NCBI RefSeq assembly: GCF_001427865.1 | Contig: NZ_LMHH01000001.1 | Coordinates: 1,612,001-1,676,000 of the forward strand | Reading direction: 5' to 3' | Origin: Altererythrobacter sp. Root672 | GTDB lineage: Bacteria; Pseudomonadota; Alphaproteobacteria; Sphingomonadales; Sphingomonadaceae | DNA: 64,000 nucleotides | Shown: positions 9,951 to 19,198 of the stretch, piece by piece | Numbering within the stretch: the first letter of the stretch is position 1 | Layout: every line of letters begins with the position of its first letter | Program-made: the position numbers and the translations under genes | Notes under the pieces: model-generated | The model's database searches: none | What the model was told of the DNA's origin: nothing | Seen by the model: only the letters and a program-made list of their open reading frames with translations

Positions 9951-9969
9951 GATATCATATCATGATATC
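9951..9969. promoter_or_regulatory. Palindromic operator of the vapBC module
   Basis: Arms GATATCAT (9951-9958) and ATGATATC (9962-9969) are exact inverted repeats around ATC, 8 bp upstream of the vapB start. The AT-rich stretch 9943-9973 stands out strongly from the GC-rich surroundings, and further ATGATAT half-sites flank it. The position and symmetry fit the binding site of a ribbon-helix-helix dimer pair. The site also lies only about 12 bp beyond the glmU stop. Confidence 0.7.
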
Positions 9970-9980
9970 ATGTCAAGGGC

Positions 9981-11345
9981 TCAGCCCTTTTTCTCGGCCT
10001 TTTTCCGCTTCATGGCGTCGTGGAAACGATCGGCCCAGCCGGGCTTTACCAGCTGATCTGCCCGGACCATCCGCAGCTCTCCGTCGGCAACGTCACGGCT
10101 GACCGCGCTACCGGCGGCGACGATGGCGTCCGCTCCGATTTTGACCGGTGCTATCAAGGCGCTGTTCGAACCGATGAACGCGCGCGGACCGATCTCGGTG
10201 CGATGTTTGAAGTAGCCGTCGTAGTTGCAGGTGATGGTCCCCGCGCCGATGTTGGCCCCTGCCCCGACCGTGGCATCGCCGAGGTAGGTCAGGTGATTGG
10301 CCTTGGCGCCCTGTCCCAGGACGGCGTTCTTCACTTCGACGAAGTTGCCGACCTTGCTGCCCTCCTCGAGCACAGCTCCTGGGCGCAGCCGCGCAAAGGG
10401 GCCAACCGAGGTCCGCGATGCAAGCCTGGTGCCTTCCAGATGGCAGAAGGCATGGATCGTGACTTCGTCCGCCACTTCCACGCCGGGTCCGAAGACCACG
10501 TTCGGCTCGACCATCACGTCGCGGCCGAGGCGGGTGTCCCAGCTGAAGAATACCGTCTCGGGCGCTACCAGCGTCGCGCCTTCGGCCATCGCCTGTGCCC
10601 GCCGCGACCGTTGCCAGCGCGCTTCGGCCTCCGCCAGCTCGGAGCGGGAGTTGATGCCGGCAACCTCGTCAGGCTCGTCAGTCGTGATCACCGCGCAGTT
10701 GCGGCCCTCGGCGATGGCGATGTTGACCACGTCGGGCAGGTAGTATTCGCCCTGGGCGTTGTCGTTGCCGACCTTGCCCAGCAGCTCGAACAGCACCTCC
10801 GCCTTCGCTGCCAGCAAGCCCGAGTTGCAGAGCATGCAGGTGCGCTCGCGCTCGTCTGCGTCCTTGAACTCGACCATGCGGGCGATCTGGCCGTCCTCGG
10901 CGATCACGCGGCCGTATTGCAGCGCGTCTTCGGGCAGGAACCCCAGGACCACTGCTTCGGGCGCATCGGCGGCATGGAGCCGCTCGATCATCGCCTTCAT
11001 GGTCTCGGCCCGGATGAACGGCACGTCGCCGTACATGACCAGCACGTCACCCTCGAAGCCAGCAAGCGCGCTCTCCGCCTGCTGCACCGCATGCCCGGTG
11101 CCGAGCTGCGGCTGCTGCACGGCGATGTCGGCCCGGCCGCCGAGGTGCGCCTCGAGCTGTTCGCGCCCCTCGCCGACCACCACCACAGTCTTGGTCGGGG
11201 CCAGCGCCTCCAGCGAGGCCAGCAGGTGGTCGATCATCGACCGTCCGGCAATCTCGTGCAGCACCTTGTGCCGCGTGCTTTTCATCCGCGTGCCCTTGCC
11301 GGCGGCGAGGACGATGGCTGCGATCGGTCGTTCGGAAGCTCCCAT
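9981..11345 (-). CDS. glmU: Bifunctional UDP-GlcNAc pyrophosphorylase / glucosamine-1-P acetyltransferase
   Basis: 454 residues from the ATG at 11345 (MGASERPIAAIVLAAGKGT). A longer frame to 11381 would add 12 unlikely residues. The N-terminal uridyltransferase domain carries the LAAGKGTRMKS nucleotide-binding signature. The C-terminal half is a left-handed beta-helix of hexapeptide repeats that acetylates glucosamine-1-phosphate using acetyl-CoA. Together these make UDP-GlcNAc. The gene is divergent from gph, with only 59 bp between starts to hold both promoters. GlmS, which feeds the same pathway, is about 0.7 kb downstream behind vapBC. Confidence 0.96.
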   Translation of the reverse strand: MGASERPIAAIVLAAGKGTRMKSTRHKVLHEIAGRSMIDHLLASLEALAPTKTVVVVGEGREQLEAHLGGRADIAVQQPQLGTGHAVQQAESALAGFEGDVLVMYGDVPFIRAETMKAMIERLHAADAPEAVVLGFLPEDALQYGRVIAEDGQIARMVEFKDADERERTCMLCNSGLLAAKAEVLFELLGKVGNDNAQGEYYLPDVVNIAIAEGRNCAVITTDEPDEVAGINSRSELAEAEARWQRSRRAQAMAEGATLVAPETVFFSWDTRLGRDVMVEPNVVFGPGVEVADEVTIHAFCHLEGTRLASRTSVGPFARLRPGAVLEEGSKVGNFVEVKNAVLGQGAKANHLTYLGDATVGAGANIGAGTITCNYDGYFKHRTEIGPRAFIGSNSALIAPVKIGADAIVAAGSAVSRDVADGELRMVRADQLVKPGWADRFHDAMKRKKAEKKG

Positions 11346-11404
11346 GGAGGCGCAATGCCACCAATCGGTTGCCGTTTCCATACGGCTCCGGCAAGGGCCC
11401 GTGG

Positions 11405-12076
11405 ATGGCTGACTTCCCCTTCGAAATTGTCGGGTTCGACCTCGACGGCACGCTTGTCGATTCCAACCGCGACCTCGGGCCGGCGGTGAACCATGCGCTG
11501 ACCACCGTCGGCCGTCCGCTGATCTCGCAGGATGCCACCCGCAACCTGATCGGCGGCGGTGCTCGCCGGATGCTCGAGCGAGCGTTCGAGCTGACCGGCG
11601 GCGAGTTGCCGGAAGACGAGTTCGAAGGCGCCTACGGCGAACTGCTGATCCACTACGAGGCGCACATCGCCGACCACACCGTGCCCTACCCCGGCTGCCT
11701 CGACGCCCTCGACGCCCTGGCGCAGCGGGGCTGCAAGCTGGCGGTGATTACCAACAAGATCGAAGTCTACTCGCGCAAGCTGCTCGATGCCCTGGGCATG
11801 ACCGACCGGTTCCAGGTGATCCTCGGCGGCGACACGCTCGGCCCTGGCCGAGCCAAGCCGGCGCCCGACATGATCGACACCGCCATCCTGATGTGCGGCG
11901 GCGGCCGCTTCGCGATGGTCGGCGACAGCACCTTCGACGTGAAAGCCGCCCGCAACGCCAATGTGCCCGTGGTGGCGCTCAGTTTCGGCTACAACGACTT
12001 GCCGGCGGCGGACCTCGGCGCGGATGCGGTGATCGACCGCTACGAGGACCTGGTGGGCGTCCTCGAGAGGCTCTGA
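11405..12076 (+). CDS. gph: Phosphoglycolate phosphatase-like HAD hydrolase
   Basis: 223 residues from the ATG at 11405, which gives MADFPFEIVGFDLDGTLVDS. HAD motif I is FDLDGTLVDS, motif II is VITNK, and motif IV is in MVGDSTFDV. The size and motifs fit Gph, which dephosphorylates 2-phosphoglycolate formed during DNA repair, yielding glycolate. Other small phosphate esters are possible because HAD specificity is hard to read from sequence. It is divergent from glmU. Upstream in-frame codons from a TTG at 11369 are probably not translated. Confidence 0.85.
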   Translation: MADFPFEIVGFDLDGTLVDSNRDLGPAVNHALTTVGRPLISQDATRNLIGGGARRMLERAFELTGGELPEDEFEGAYGELLIHYEAHIADHTVPYPGCLDALDALAQRGCKLAVITNKIEVYSRKLLDALGMTDRFQVILGGDTLGPGRAKPAPDMIDTAILMCGGGRFAMVGDSTFDVKAARNANVPVVALSFGYNDLPAADLGADAVIDRYEDLVGVLERL

Positions 12077-12105
12077 CCGGTCAAAGTGTCAGTCCAAAGG
12101 TAATC

Positions 12106-12777
12106 CTACATTCCCAGCACGACTACTGTGACGAGGGCGTTGATCAGCGAGGCCGCAAGCCAAGTTCTGAAAACCGCCCAAATCGCTGCGGCCCGACCGA
12201 TCTTCATCCGGCTGCGCAACCAGGTGACCTCTATCGAGATGTACCAGATGACCGCACCGAAGAAGATGAGTATCCCCGCCGCCTGCGATTCCAGGTTGGG
12301 CGATCGGGTGAGGATCGAGCTGATTCCGATCGCGAAAGCGGCCGGAGCGGCAATGTAGCATTGGGCAAAGAACGGGGGGCGCAATGTCTCTCGATTCAGG
12401 GGCAGGCCTTCGCGCCGGATGCGGCTCACCGCGAACATCAGAGGGTAGACGGCGAAAAGCATCGACCGCAGCACCAGCAAGTTCCATTCGGACGCCGCGA
12501 CTTGTCTGCCAAAGGAGGTCCCGCCCGTCGGCAGGGTCTGGTGCGATGAGACTTCGATCATGTGCGAGAGCAGGATCGTGATCATCAGAAACAGCGGCGG
12601 GCTCAACAGGTCGGCGAATTGCCGGTCTGGCTGATCCTGAAGCTCGCGGTTGGCGTAGTGGAGCATCTCGATCGGATGGCGCACCGCTCGCCACATGGTC
12701 CTGGGGTAGAACACCAGCCAAGTCATGACCTCGTAGAGGAATTCCTCCAGCGAGCGGACGATGCGCATGAGGTCCAT
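12106..12777 (-). CDS. Multi-pass membrane protein of unknown function
   Basis: 223 residues with an N-terminal amphipathic stretch (MDLMRIVRSLEEFLYEVM) and about five hydrophobic segments after residue 60. These include PLFLMITILLSHMIEVS, a pair around 115-160, and two near the C-terminus. I do not recognise a named family with confidence. No charged transport motif stands out. It is a single gene, convergent with gph (30 bp between stops), with a GTTTCTGTT-containing motif at about 12797-12825 in its upstream region. Confidence 0.7.
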   Translation of the reverse strand: MDLMRIVRSLEEFLYEVMTWLVFYPRTMWRAVRHPIEMLHYANRELQDQPDRQFADLLSPPLFLMITILLSHMIEVSSHQTLPTGGTSFGRQVAASEWNLLVLRSMLFAVYPLMFAVSRIRREGLPLNRETLRPPFFAQCYIAAPAAFAIGISSILTRSPNLESQAAGILIFFGAVIWYISIEVTWLRSRMKIGRAAAIWAVFRTWLAASLINALVTVVVLGM

Positions 12778-12878
12778 GGCTCAGGCGCTCCCGCCCGTGG
12801 TGGGGCGAGAGTTTCTGTTTAGTGGCGACGGGAATACGGCGCTTTTCGCCAGTGTTCCAGGCACCGGCATGTCCAATC

Positions 12879-13238
12879 CTACCCGCTCACGACCTTCAGA
12901 AGTCTCCGCTCCAACGGCGCCAGAACGCCAGCCAGCTCGTGCCCGCGCTTGAGCACCTGGCCCTGTTCACCGAACAGCGCCCAGATGCCCTGCCGCTGCC
13001 TTAGCTCGGGGCGCTTCTCCAGCCGCATCTGCGGAACGTCCGCCGTGCGCCGAAAGGCCGAGAAGCTGGCGAATTCGCGCGTGAAGTTCATCGCGTAGTC
13101 GCGCCATTCGCCGGCGGCGACCATGCGGCCGTAGAGATCGAGAATTCGCTGCAGCTCAGCGCGTTCGAAGCCGACTTGCTGGAGGACGCGCGACGACGGG
13201 AAGGGTACGATGTTGCCGTCGAGCGACCCCGCCCGCAT
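12879..13238 (-). CDS. DUF2794 family protein
   Basis: 119 residues from the ATG at 13238 (MRAGSLDGNIVPFPSSRV). A longer frame is just the antisense of cysE sequence. The segment FERAELQRILDLYGRMVAAGEWRDYAM and the following beta-rich part match DUF2794, a small alphaproteobacterial family with no known function. The start overlaps the cysE stop (TGATG), so it is translationally coupled to cysE. Confidence 0.85.
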   Translation of the reverse strand: MRAGSLDGNIVPFPSSRVLQQVGFERAELQRILDLYGRMVAAGEWRDYAMNFTREFASFSAFRRTADVPQMRLEKRPELRQRQGIWALFGEQGQVLKRGHELAGVLAPLERRLLKVVSG

Positions 13239-13945
13239 CAGCTGGCGGCGCCCGTCTTGCGGGAACGGGCCGGCACTTGCCGTTCCTCCCGCAAGGCTGC
13301 AACTTCGGCGCGCAGCTCTGCCAGTTCGCGCTCGAGCGCTTCGACACGTTCGACACCGCTGCTGGTCTGCTCGCAAGGTTCGTCACACGGCGTGCCGTAA
13401 GGAATGAACTCGCGCAGCCAGGTTTCGGCCGGGACCAGTGTGGAGCGGGCCTTGAGGCCGATCATGGTCGCGCCTTCAGGCACGTCGTCCGTCACCACCG
13501 CATTGGCGCCGACTCGGGCGCGTTCGCCGACAATGATCGGGCCGATGATCTGCGCGCCGGAGCCGATGATGACGTTGTCCTTCAGCGTCGGGTGGCGCTT
13601 GCCGCCAACGCCATTGGTGGGATTGGTACCGCCAAGCGTGACGCACTGGTAAATCGTGACGTTGTCCCCGATCTCGGCCGTCTCCCCGATCACGGTGAAG
13701 CCGTGGTCGATGAATAGGTTGCGCCCGATCTTGGCGCCCGGATGGATGTCGATCGCGGTCAGCCAGCGCGAGAAATGGTTCACGAACCGGGCGAGGAAAT
13801 AGAGCTCCCCGTCGAACAGCCAGTGCGCAAGCCGGTGGAATCCGACCGCCCACACGCCCGGGTACAGGAGAATTTCCCAGCGAGACCGCGGAGCCGGGTC
13901 ACGGGCCCGGACCGAGTCCAAGTATGCGATCAGTTGATCGAACAT
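13238..13945 (-). CDS. cysE: Serine O-acetyltransferase (CysE/EpsC type)
   Basis: 235 residues from the ATG at 13945 (MFDQLIAYLDSVRARDPA). The C-terminal hexapeptide-repeat helix carries the family core DIHPGAKIG, FIDHGFTVIGETAEIGDN and GGKRHPTL. It transfers an acetyl group from acetyl-CoA to L-serine, the first step of cysteine synthesis. The tail after about residue 190 is a charged coiled-coil-like extension (VERVEALERELAELRAEVAALREE) not typical of the minimal enzyme. It is translationally coupled to the DUF2794 gene downstream. Confidence 0.92.
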   Translation of the reverse strand: MFDQLIAYLDSVRARDPAPRSRWEILLYPGVWAVGFHRLAHWLFDGELYFLARFVNHFSRWLTAIDIHPGAKIGRNLFIDHGFTVIGETAEIGDNVTIYQCVTLGGTNPTNGVGGKRHPTLKDNVIIGSGAQIIGPIIVGERARVGANAVVTDDVPEGATMIGLKARSTLVPAETWLREFIPYGTPCDEPCEQTSSGVERVEALERELAELRAEVAALREERQVPARSRKTGAAS

Positions 13946-13973
13946 TGCTGACGATTCTCCCTCAAATCCGCCA

Positions 13974-14582
13974 CTAAAGCAAGCGAGGCTCTTCCGCCCC
14001 GTGCACTGCCTCCAGCGCCGCCCGCCAGATAGATTGGGTAGCGGGCACCTTTCGTTCAAGGCTGAGCCGGTCGATCACGGCCACCAGCTTCTCCAGATCG
14101 GAGAAGGATCGACCCGCTCTCGGCACAAGATAAGCGGCCGCATCGGCCCCAAGCGGCAACCCACGCTGTTCGGCCAGGATGTGGAGCAATTCCTCAGCCA
14201 TCTCGTCGTCCGGCAGACCGATTTCGAGCTGCAGGGCGGCGCCGAGACGCGAGCGCAAGTCGGGCAAGGTGATGTCCCAAGGCGGCTCTCCGCCGATGAT
14301 CAGCAGCGCGCGTCCTTCTTCCTGCGCACGGTTCCAGCGATGGAAAATCTGCGCTTCGTCGAGCGAGCGGGCATCGTCGATCGCTTCCCCGCGGCCGCTT
14401 TCGGCAAACCAGCGGGCGAGCAGCGACTTGCCTGAGCGGGACGGGCCCGTGAGTACCGCGGTGCGGAACGGCCAGCTTTCAGGCCGAGCCAAGGCCTCCG
14501 CCACGTGGGCGTTGGCGGCGCCGACTACGATCCGCGAAGGTCCAGCGGATTCCGGCGCGAGCGGAAGGGCAATCTGGCTCAT
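13974..14582 (-). CDS. hda: DnaA-related regulatory ATPase (Hda-like)
   Basis: 202 residues. It has a P-loop (GPSRSGKS, about residues 46-53), a degraded Walker B region around LLIIGGEPPW, and a C-terminal lid (FSDLEKLVAVIDRL), as in Hda/HdaA proteins of alphaproteobacteria. These are short DnaA homologues without the DNA-binding domain. In Caulobacter and E. coli they stimulate ATP hydrolysis by DnaA after replication starts. A sliding-clamp-binding N-terminal peptide is expected, and MSQIALPLAPE fits it (QxxLPL-like). It lies between cysE and an exported protein, and is divergent from purM-purN, the usual sphingomonad context. Confidence 0.88.
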   Translation of the reverse strand: MSQIALPLAPESAGPSRIVVGAANAHVAEALARPESWPFRTAVLTGPSRSGKSLLARWFAESGRGEAIDDARSLDEAQIFHRWNRAQEEGRALLIIGGEPPWDITLPDLRSRLGAALQLEIGLPDDEMAEELLHILAEQRGLPLGADAAAYLVPRAGRSFSDLEKLVAVIDRLSLERKVPATQSIWRAALEAVHGAEEPRLL

Positions 14583-14615
14583 AAGTGCCCTAGTTCTGCG
14601 CCAGTCTCGCGCGCG

Positions 14616-15875
14616 TTAGCGCGTGATGGCGAGCGCGTTGCTGCCCTGGGTAACCTGCCAGCCGCGAGCGCGCAACGCATCGGCCAGCGCGGCGAGGTCG
14701 CCGGCGAAGCTGACTCGCGTTACCGAGGTGCCGCCGATGGCGACGCTGCTGGTCGACACGCCACGCACGCCGGGCGTTCCGCGCAGCGAGGCAATCGCCG
14801 CATCGACCGAGGGCGCGTCCGGCGTGGTGACCTGCACGGTGATGCTGACCACCGGCGCCTCGCCAGGGGTAGCCGTCGCTGCCGGGTTGGTGGAGTCGAT
14901 CAAGGCGTTCTCACCCTCGCCAGCCGCTGCCCCTGCCAATTCCGCCTGCCGCGCCGCGTCGATCAGGGCACGGACCTCGGGACTGAGCTGCATGCCTTCC
15001 ATCGACAGCGTCGGGTCTGGACGCAGAATGCCGGCGGCGAGCGCGCGGGTGTAAAATTCGTCGAACTTCTCGACCGCCATCGTCAGCATGGCCGGCACCT
15101 GCTCCGCATCGCGGGCGCGCAGGGTGAAGCTGAACAGGTATTCGTTGTCGGGGCCGTGACGTCCGGTGAAATGACCGAGCACCGGCCCGCCAGGATAGGA
15201 ATACTCCAGCCGGGCAATCGGCACGATCACGTCAGCCGCGCCGAACTGGTCGAGGATGTCGTTCCACAGGATACGGCTGCGACGGCCGGTCTGGCCGAAA
15301 TTCAGAACCAGCGAATCGGAGCCGGCGCCGGAGGGGCGGACGAAGTCGATCGCGCTCGCGCCGGCCTGGTACTCGGCCCAGGCCCGCTGCCACGGGTTGC
15401 GCGTCTCGAACATGGTCTGGGTGCCGCCGGTGATCAGCACCGGAAGCGTGAGCATCGGCGCCGAACGGGCGCGTTCACCCTGCCCGCCGAGCAATCCGCC
15501 CGAACGCGCCCGGTCGAACACCACGCCGAGCGTAGCGATATAACGCCTCGGTCCCAGTTGTTCGCGCTCAACGACGATGGCCGAGATCAGCCCTTCGAGC
15601 TGCGACTCGGGAATGTCCGGCCCGCCGATCTTCTTCCAGGCGAGCTTCTTCGCTTCCTGCCAGCCCTTGAGTCGCGCATCTTCGGAATTCTTGCCGACCA
15701 CGTCGACCTTGATGCCCCGCACCTCGATATCGGTGGTGCTGGCGACCGGCGCGATGCCGCGATCCCCGGAAACTTGCGCGACAAGCGCGACTCCCAAGGC
15801 AAGCGCCACAGCGCCCGCAATCGGGGCCCAGAGGCGTCGCGGAGACGAAATTTGAGGGAGAGCAAGGCTTGGCAT
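14616..15875 (-). CDS. Exported protein with C-terminal ferredoxin-like (HMA-like) domain
   Basis: 419 residues from the ATG at 15875. It has an N-terminal signal or anchor ([19 protein letters not shown]) and a long unassigned middle with FDRARSGG and [17 protein letters not shown] segments. The C-terminal 75 residues or so ([32 protein letters not shown]) have the beta-alpha-beta pattern of heavy-metal-associated or ACT-like folds. They lack the CxxC metal site, so metal binding is doubtful. It is upstream of hda on the same strand, so probably co-transcribed, and divergent from purM across 70 bp. The role is unknown. Confidence 0.7.
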   Translation of the reverse strand: MPSLALPQISSPRRLWAPIAGAVALALGVALVAQVSGDRGIAPVASTTDIEVRGIKVDVVGKNSEDARLKGWQEAKKLAWKKIGGPDIPESQLEGLISAIVVEREQLGPRRYIATLGVVFDRARSGGLLGGQGERARSAPMLTLPVLITGGTQTMFETRNPWQRAWAEYQAGASAIDFVRPSGAGSDSLVLNFGQTGRRSRILWNDILDQFGAADVIVPIARLEYSYPGGPVLGHFTGRHGPDNEYLFSFTLRARDAEQVPAMLTMAVEKFDEFYTRALAAGILRPDPTLSMEGMQLSPEVRALIDAARQAELAGAAAGEGENALIDSTNPAATATPGEAPVVSITVQVTTPDAPSVDAAIASLRGTPGVRGVSTSSVAIGGTSVTRVSFAGDLAALADALRARGWQVTQGSNALAITR

Positions 15876-15945
15876 GTGTGAAATCGGCGGCCTTTTGCCC
15901 AATGGCGAGTGGAAATCCAAGCGCGAATGGATAAAGCGCCCAGTT

Positions 15946-17052
15946 ATGACTTCGAACAACCCCCCGCCCGAACGTTATACCTACGCCCAGGCCGGCGTCT
16001 CGATCGATGCCGGCAATGCGCTGGTCAAAGCCATCGGCCCGCTGGTCAAGGCCACCCGCCGCCCCGGCGCCGATGCCGAGATCGGCGGCTTTGGCGGCTT
16101 CTTCGATCCGAAGGCCGCCGGTTATACCGATCCGCTGCTGGTCGCGGCAAACGATGGCGTTGGCACCAAGCTCAAGCTCGCGATCGATCATGACCGGCAT
16201 GACACGGTGGGAATCGATCTCGTGGCGATGTGCGTCAACGATCTGATCGTCCAGGGCGCCGAGCCGCTGTTCTTCCTCGACTACTTCGCCACCGGCAAGC
16301 TCGACAACGGCGTGGCCGAGCGGGTGATTGCGGGAATCGCGCAGGGTTGCACGATCTCGGGCTGCGCATTGATCGGCGGCGAGACGGCGGAGATGCCGGG
16401 CATGTACTCGCCCGGCGACTACGACCTTGCCGGGTTCTGCGTCGGTGCGGTCGAGCGCGGTGAGCAGCTTACCGGAGAGCGCGTCGCGCCTGGCCATGTG
16501 CTGCTCGGCCTTGCGAGCTCGGGCGTGCATTCGAACGGCTTCTCGCTCGTGCGCCGGTTAGCGGACGACCTCGGTTGGCGGATGGACCGCCCCGCCCTGT
16601 TCGATCAGGAGCGACTGCTGATCGAAGCGCTGATCGAGCCGACTCGGATCTACGTGAAGAGCCTGCTGCCGACGGTCCGCGCCGGCAAGATCGACGCCCT
16701 CGCCCACATCACCGGCGGCGGGTTGCTCGAGAACATCCCGCGCGTACTGCCTGAGGGTGCCCATGCGGTGGTCGACGCCGACGCCTGGGAGCAGCCGGGG
16801 CTGATGGCGTTCCTGCAGGGCCAGGGCAACATCGAGCCGGGCGAGATGGCTCGCACGTTCAACTGCGGTATCGGCATGGTCCTGGCCGTCCAGCCGGAAC
16901 TCGCTCGCGAAGTCGCAGCCGAACTGGAAGCGGCCGGCGAGGACGTCTCGCGGATCGGCGAAGTGATCGAAGGCCCGCGCGGCTGCACCGTGCGCGGCTC
17001 GGCCGAAACCTGGAGCGCCAAGGCCGACTGGAGCGCGACGCACAATGCCTGA
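15946..17052 (+). CDS. purM: Phosphoribosylformylglycinamidine cyclo-ligase (AIR synthase)
   Basis: 368 residues from the ATG at 15946 ([27 protein letters not shown]). It closes the imidazole ring of AIR from FGAM using ATP (step 5 of purine synthesis). Family signatures are visible: AGVSIDAGN at the start, [46 protein letters not shown] and [16 protein letters not shown]. Its stop overlaps the purN start by 8 bp, so the two are translationally coupled. The 70 bp upstream are shared with the divergent exported-protein gene. Confidence 0.96.
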   Translation: MTSNNPPPERYTYAQAGVSIDAGNALVKAIGPLVKATRRPGADAEIGGFGGFFDPKAAGYTDPLLVAANDGVGTKLKLAIDHDRHDTVGIDLVAMCVNDLIVQGAEPLFFLDYFATGKLDNGVAERVIAGIAQGCTISGCALIGGETAEMPGMYSPGDYDLAGFCVGAVERGEQLTGERVAPGHVLLGLASSGVHSNGFSLVRRLADDLGWRMDRPALFDQERLLIEALIEPTRIYVKSLLPTVRAGKIDALAHITGGGLLENIPRVLPEGAHAVVDADAWEQPGLMAFLQGQGNIEPGEMARTFNCGIGMVLAVQPELAREVAAELEAAGEDVSRIGEVIEGPRGCTVRGSAETWSAKADWSATHNA

Positions 17053-17998
17053 GAAGGCCCGCGTCGCCGTCATGCTTTCCGGCAACGGGACCACCATGTC
17101 CTCGCTGCTGTTCCACTCGCGCCTGCCCGATTGCCCGTATGAGATCGTGCTCGTCGCCAGCAACGTGCCCGAGGCGCGCGGCCTCAGCATCGCCGCGGCC
17201 GAGGGCATCCCGACCTTCGCCCACGGTCACCGTGGCCTTGAGCGTGAGGCGCACGAAGCGATCATGGACCAGGCGCTGCGCGATGCCGGTGCCGAGTACA
17301 TCGCGCTATGCGGCTATATGCGCGTGCTGACCGCGGGCTTCGTCGAGGGATGGACCGGGCGCATGCTCAACACCCACCCCTCGCTGCTGCCCAAGTACAA
17401 GGGCCTGCACACGCATGAGCGCGCGATCGAGGCCGGCGATTCGCAAGGCGGCTGTTCGGTCCACGTGGTGACCGCCGAACTCGACGGCGGCCCGCTGCTC
17501 GGCCAGGTGCCGGTGCACATCCTGCCCGACGACACGCCCGACAGCCTCTCGGCTCGGGTGCTGATGGCGGAGTACCAACTCTATCCGCGCATGCTGGCGG
17601 ATTACGTCGCGCGCGAGAAGTCGCCCGACTACCTCGTGGCGCAAGTGCGCGAACGGGCGATGGCCCTGCCCGAGGCGGATGAAATCGTGTCCCACGGCAT
17701 GCCCTGCTTCGGCATCGTGAAGGGCAAGAAGTTCGCCTACGTCAGCCTGGACCACCACGGCGACGGCAAGATCGCGCTACTGGTCAAGATCAGCGGCCCG
17801 GACGAACAGGCACAGCTGATCGAGAACGACCCCGACCGCTACTACCGCCCCGCCTATTTCGGCGACGGCTGGGTCGCGATCCGTCTCGATCTGGGCGATA
17901 CCGACTGGGACGAAATCGGCGAGTGGCTGGCGCGCAGCTGGCGGGCAGTTGCGCCGAAGAAGCTCACCGGCTTGATGGACGTCGCCGACGGCTTCTGA
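17045..17998 (+). CDS. purN: PurN formyltransferase fused to an MmcQ/YjbR-like domain
   Basis: 317 residues, about 110 longer than a standalone PurN. Residues 1-195 are glycinamide ribonucleotide formyltransferase: [12 protein letters not shown] near the start, [22 protein letters not shown] with the catalytic His, and [15 protein letters not shown] with the catalytic Asp. Residues about 200-317 (from [21 protein letters not shown]) match the MmcQ/YjbR, CyaY-like fold, including [16 protein letters not shown] and a C-terminal [11 protein letters not shown] see no frameshift at the junction, so this is a true fusion. The role of the second domain is unknown. It is coupled to purM upstream. Confidence 0.9.
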   Translation: MPEKARVAVMLSGNGTTMSSLLFHSRLPDCPYEIVLVASNVPEARGLSIAAAEGIPTFAHGHRGLEREAHEAIMDQALRDAGAEYIALCGYMRVLTAGFVEGWTGRMLNTHPSLLPKYKGLHTHERAIEAGDSQGGCSVHVVTAELDGGPLLGQVPVHILPDDTPDSLSARVLMAEYQLYPRMLADYVAREKSPDYLVAQVRERAMALPEADEIVSHGMPCFGIVKGKKFAYVSLDHHGDGKIALLVKISGPDEQAQLIENDPDRYYRPAYFGDGWVAIRLDLGDTDWDEIGEWLARSWRAVAPKKLTGLMDVADGF

Positions 17999-18002
17999 CG
18001 GT

Positions 18003-18698
18003 TCAGGTACCGTAGAGAATGAAATCGGCGATGGCGCCCGAATGCAGCGCCATCGTGTCGTAGACCGGCAGCGGTGAATTCTCGGCATTGATCAGCAGCC
18101 CGATCTCGGTGCAGCCAAGGATCACGCTGTCCGCGCCCGCGTCGCGCCCGGTGGCGATGACCTGCAGGAACTTGTCGCGTGAGGCCTCTGTCACGACACC
18201 GCGGATCAGCTCGTCGTAGATGACCTGATGGATTGCCGCGCGATCCGCTTCGTCCGGTATGGACGCCGTGATCCCCGCGCCAGCCAGCGGAGCGCGGATG
18301 TAATCCTGCTCCATGGTGAAGCGGGTCGCGAGAAGCAGCGGGCGCGATTTGCCGTCGCGCTGCAGCGCCTCGGTCAGTGGATCGACAATGTGGATCAGCG
18401 GGACGCTCACCGCATCGCGCACGCTCTCGGCGCATTTGTGCATGGTGTTGCTGCCGATCGCGATCGCATCCACGCCGGCACGATTGAGCCTGATGGCGGC
18501 TTCCACCACCTCGGCTCCGGCATCATCCCAGCGCCCTTCGATCTGGGCCTGGGCAATCGGCGCGAAGTTGAGCGAGTCGACAATCAGCGGCGCCGAGTGG
18601 GCGCCGCCGAGCCGCGCCGCGACGGTCTTGTTGATCGCGTCGTAGTAGAGCCGGGTGCTTTCCCAGCTCAAACCACCGATGAGACCGACGCGGCGCAT
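18003..18698 (-). CDS. Aspartate/glutamate racemase family protein (YgeA-like)
   Basis: 231 residues, MRRVGLIGGLSWESTRLYYDAIN. The second catalytic cysteine is present in ILGCTEIG (Cys196). The first catalytic position reads SNTMHK (Thr85) instead of the CNTxH of two-cysteine racemases. From memory, YgeA-type enzymes also have a Thr/Cys pair, so this could be a one-way or broad-range amino-acid racemase rather than a broken one. It is 4 bp from the convergent purN stop and 3 bp downstream of ndk, so probably the last gene of the pepA-holC-ndk unit. Confidence 0.85.
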   Translation of the reverse strand: MRRVGLIGGLSWESTRLYYDAINKTVAARLGGAHSAPLIVDSLNFAPIAQAQIEGRWDDAGAEVVEAAIRLNRAGVDAIAIGSNTMHKCAESVRDAVSVPLIHIVDPLTEALQRDGKSRPLLLATRFTMEQDYIRAPLAGAGITASIPDEADRAAIHQVIYDELIRGVVTEASRDKFLQVIATGRDAGADSVILGCTEIGLLINAENSPLPVYDTMALHSGAIADFILYGT

Positions 18699-18701
18699 CG
18701 G

Positions 18702-19124
18702 TTAGCCGACGATTTCGTCAGCCTTGAAGAAGTAGTCGATTTCGATCGCGGCGTTCTCGTCGCTGTCGGAACCGTGGACCGAGTTGGCTTCGATGCTCTC
18801 GGCGAAGACCTTGCGGATCGTGCCCTCGACAGCGTCGGCCGGGTTGGTCGCGCCCATGACGTCACGGTTGCGCTTCACGGCATCGTCGCCTTCGAGGACC
18901 TGGACCACGACCGGGCCGCTGGTCATGAAATCGCACAGTTCGCCGAAGAAGGGGCGTTCCTTGTGCACCGCGTAGAAGCCTTCGGCCTGTTCGCGGCTCA
19001 GGTGGATGCGCTTCGAAGCGATGACGCGCAGACCGGCGTCTTCCAGCATCTTGGTGACCGCGCCGGTCAGGTTGCGGCGGGTGGCATCGGGCTTGATGAT
19101 CGAAAAGGTGCGGGTGACCGCCAT
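18702..19124 (-). CDS. ndk: Nucleoside diphosphate kinase
   Basis: 140 residues, the normal length, starting [18 protein letters not shown]. It equilibrates NTP and dNTP pools by a phospho-histidine ping-pong mechanism. The active-site His lies in the conserved [16 protein letters not shown] segment (about residue 117). It is 74 bp downstream of holC on the same strand and followed at once by the racemase gene. Confidence 0.97.
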   Translation of the reverse strand: MAVTRTFSIIKPDATRRNLTGAVTKMLEDAGLRVIASKRIHLSREQAEGFYAVHKERPFFGELCDFMTSGPVVVQVLEGDDAVKRNRDVMGATNPADAVEGTIRKVFAESIEANSVHGSDSDENAAIEIDYFFKADEIVG

Positions 19125-19198
19125 TGGGGAAATCCTTCGAACTGAATGTGCGGAAAGTTGGGCGCGCCCCTAGCGGGAGGGGCACCGGGGCGCAAGGC

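Noticed and set aside
10020-11489. 489-codon plus-strand frame opposite glmU
   Set aside because: No domain or plausible start; glmU on the other strand is unambiguous along the same bases.
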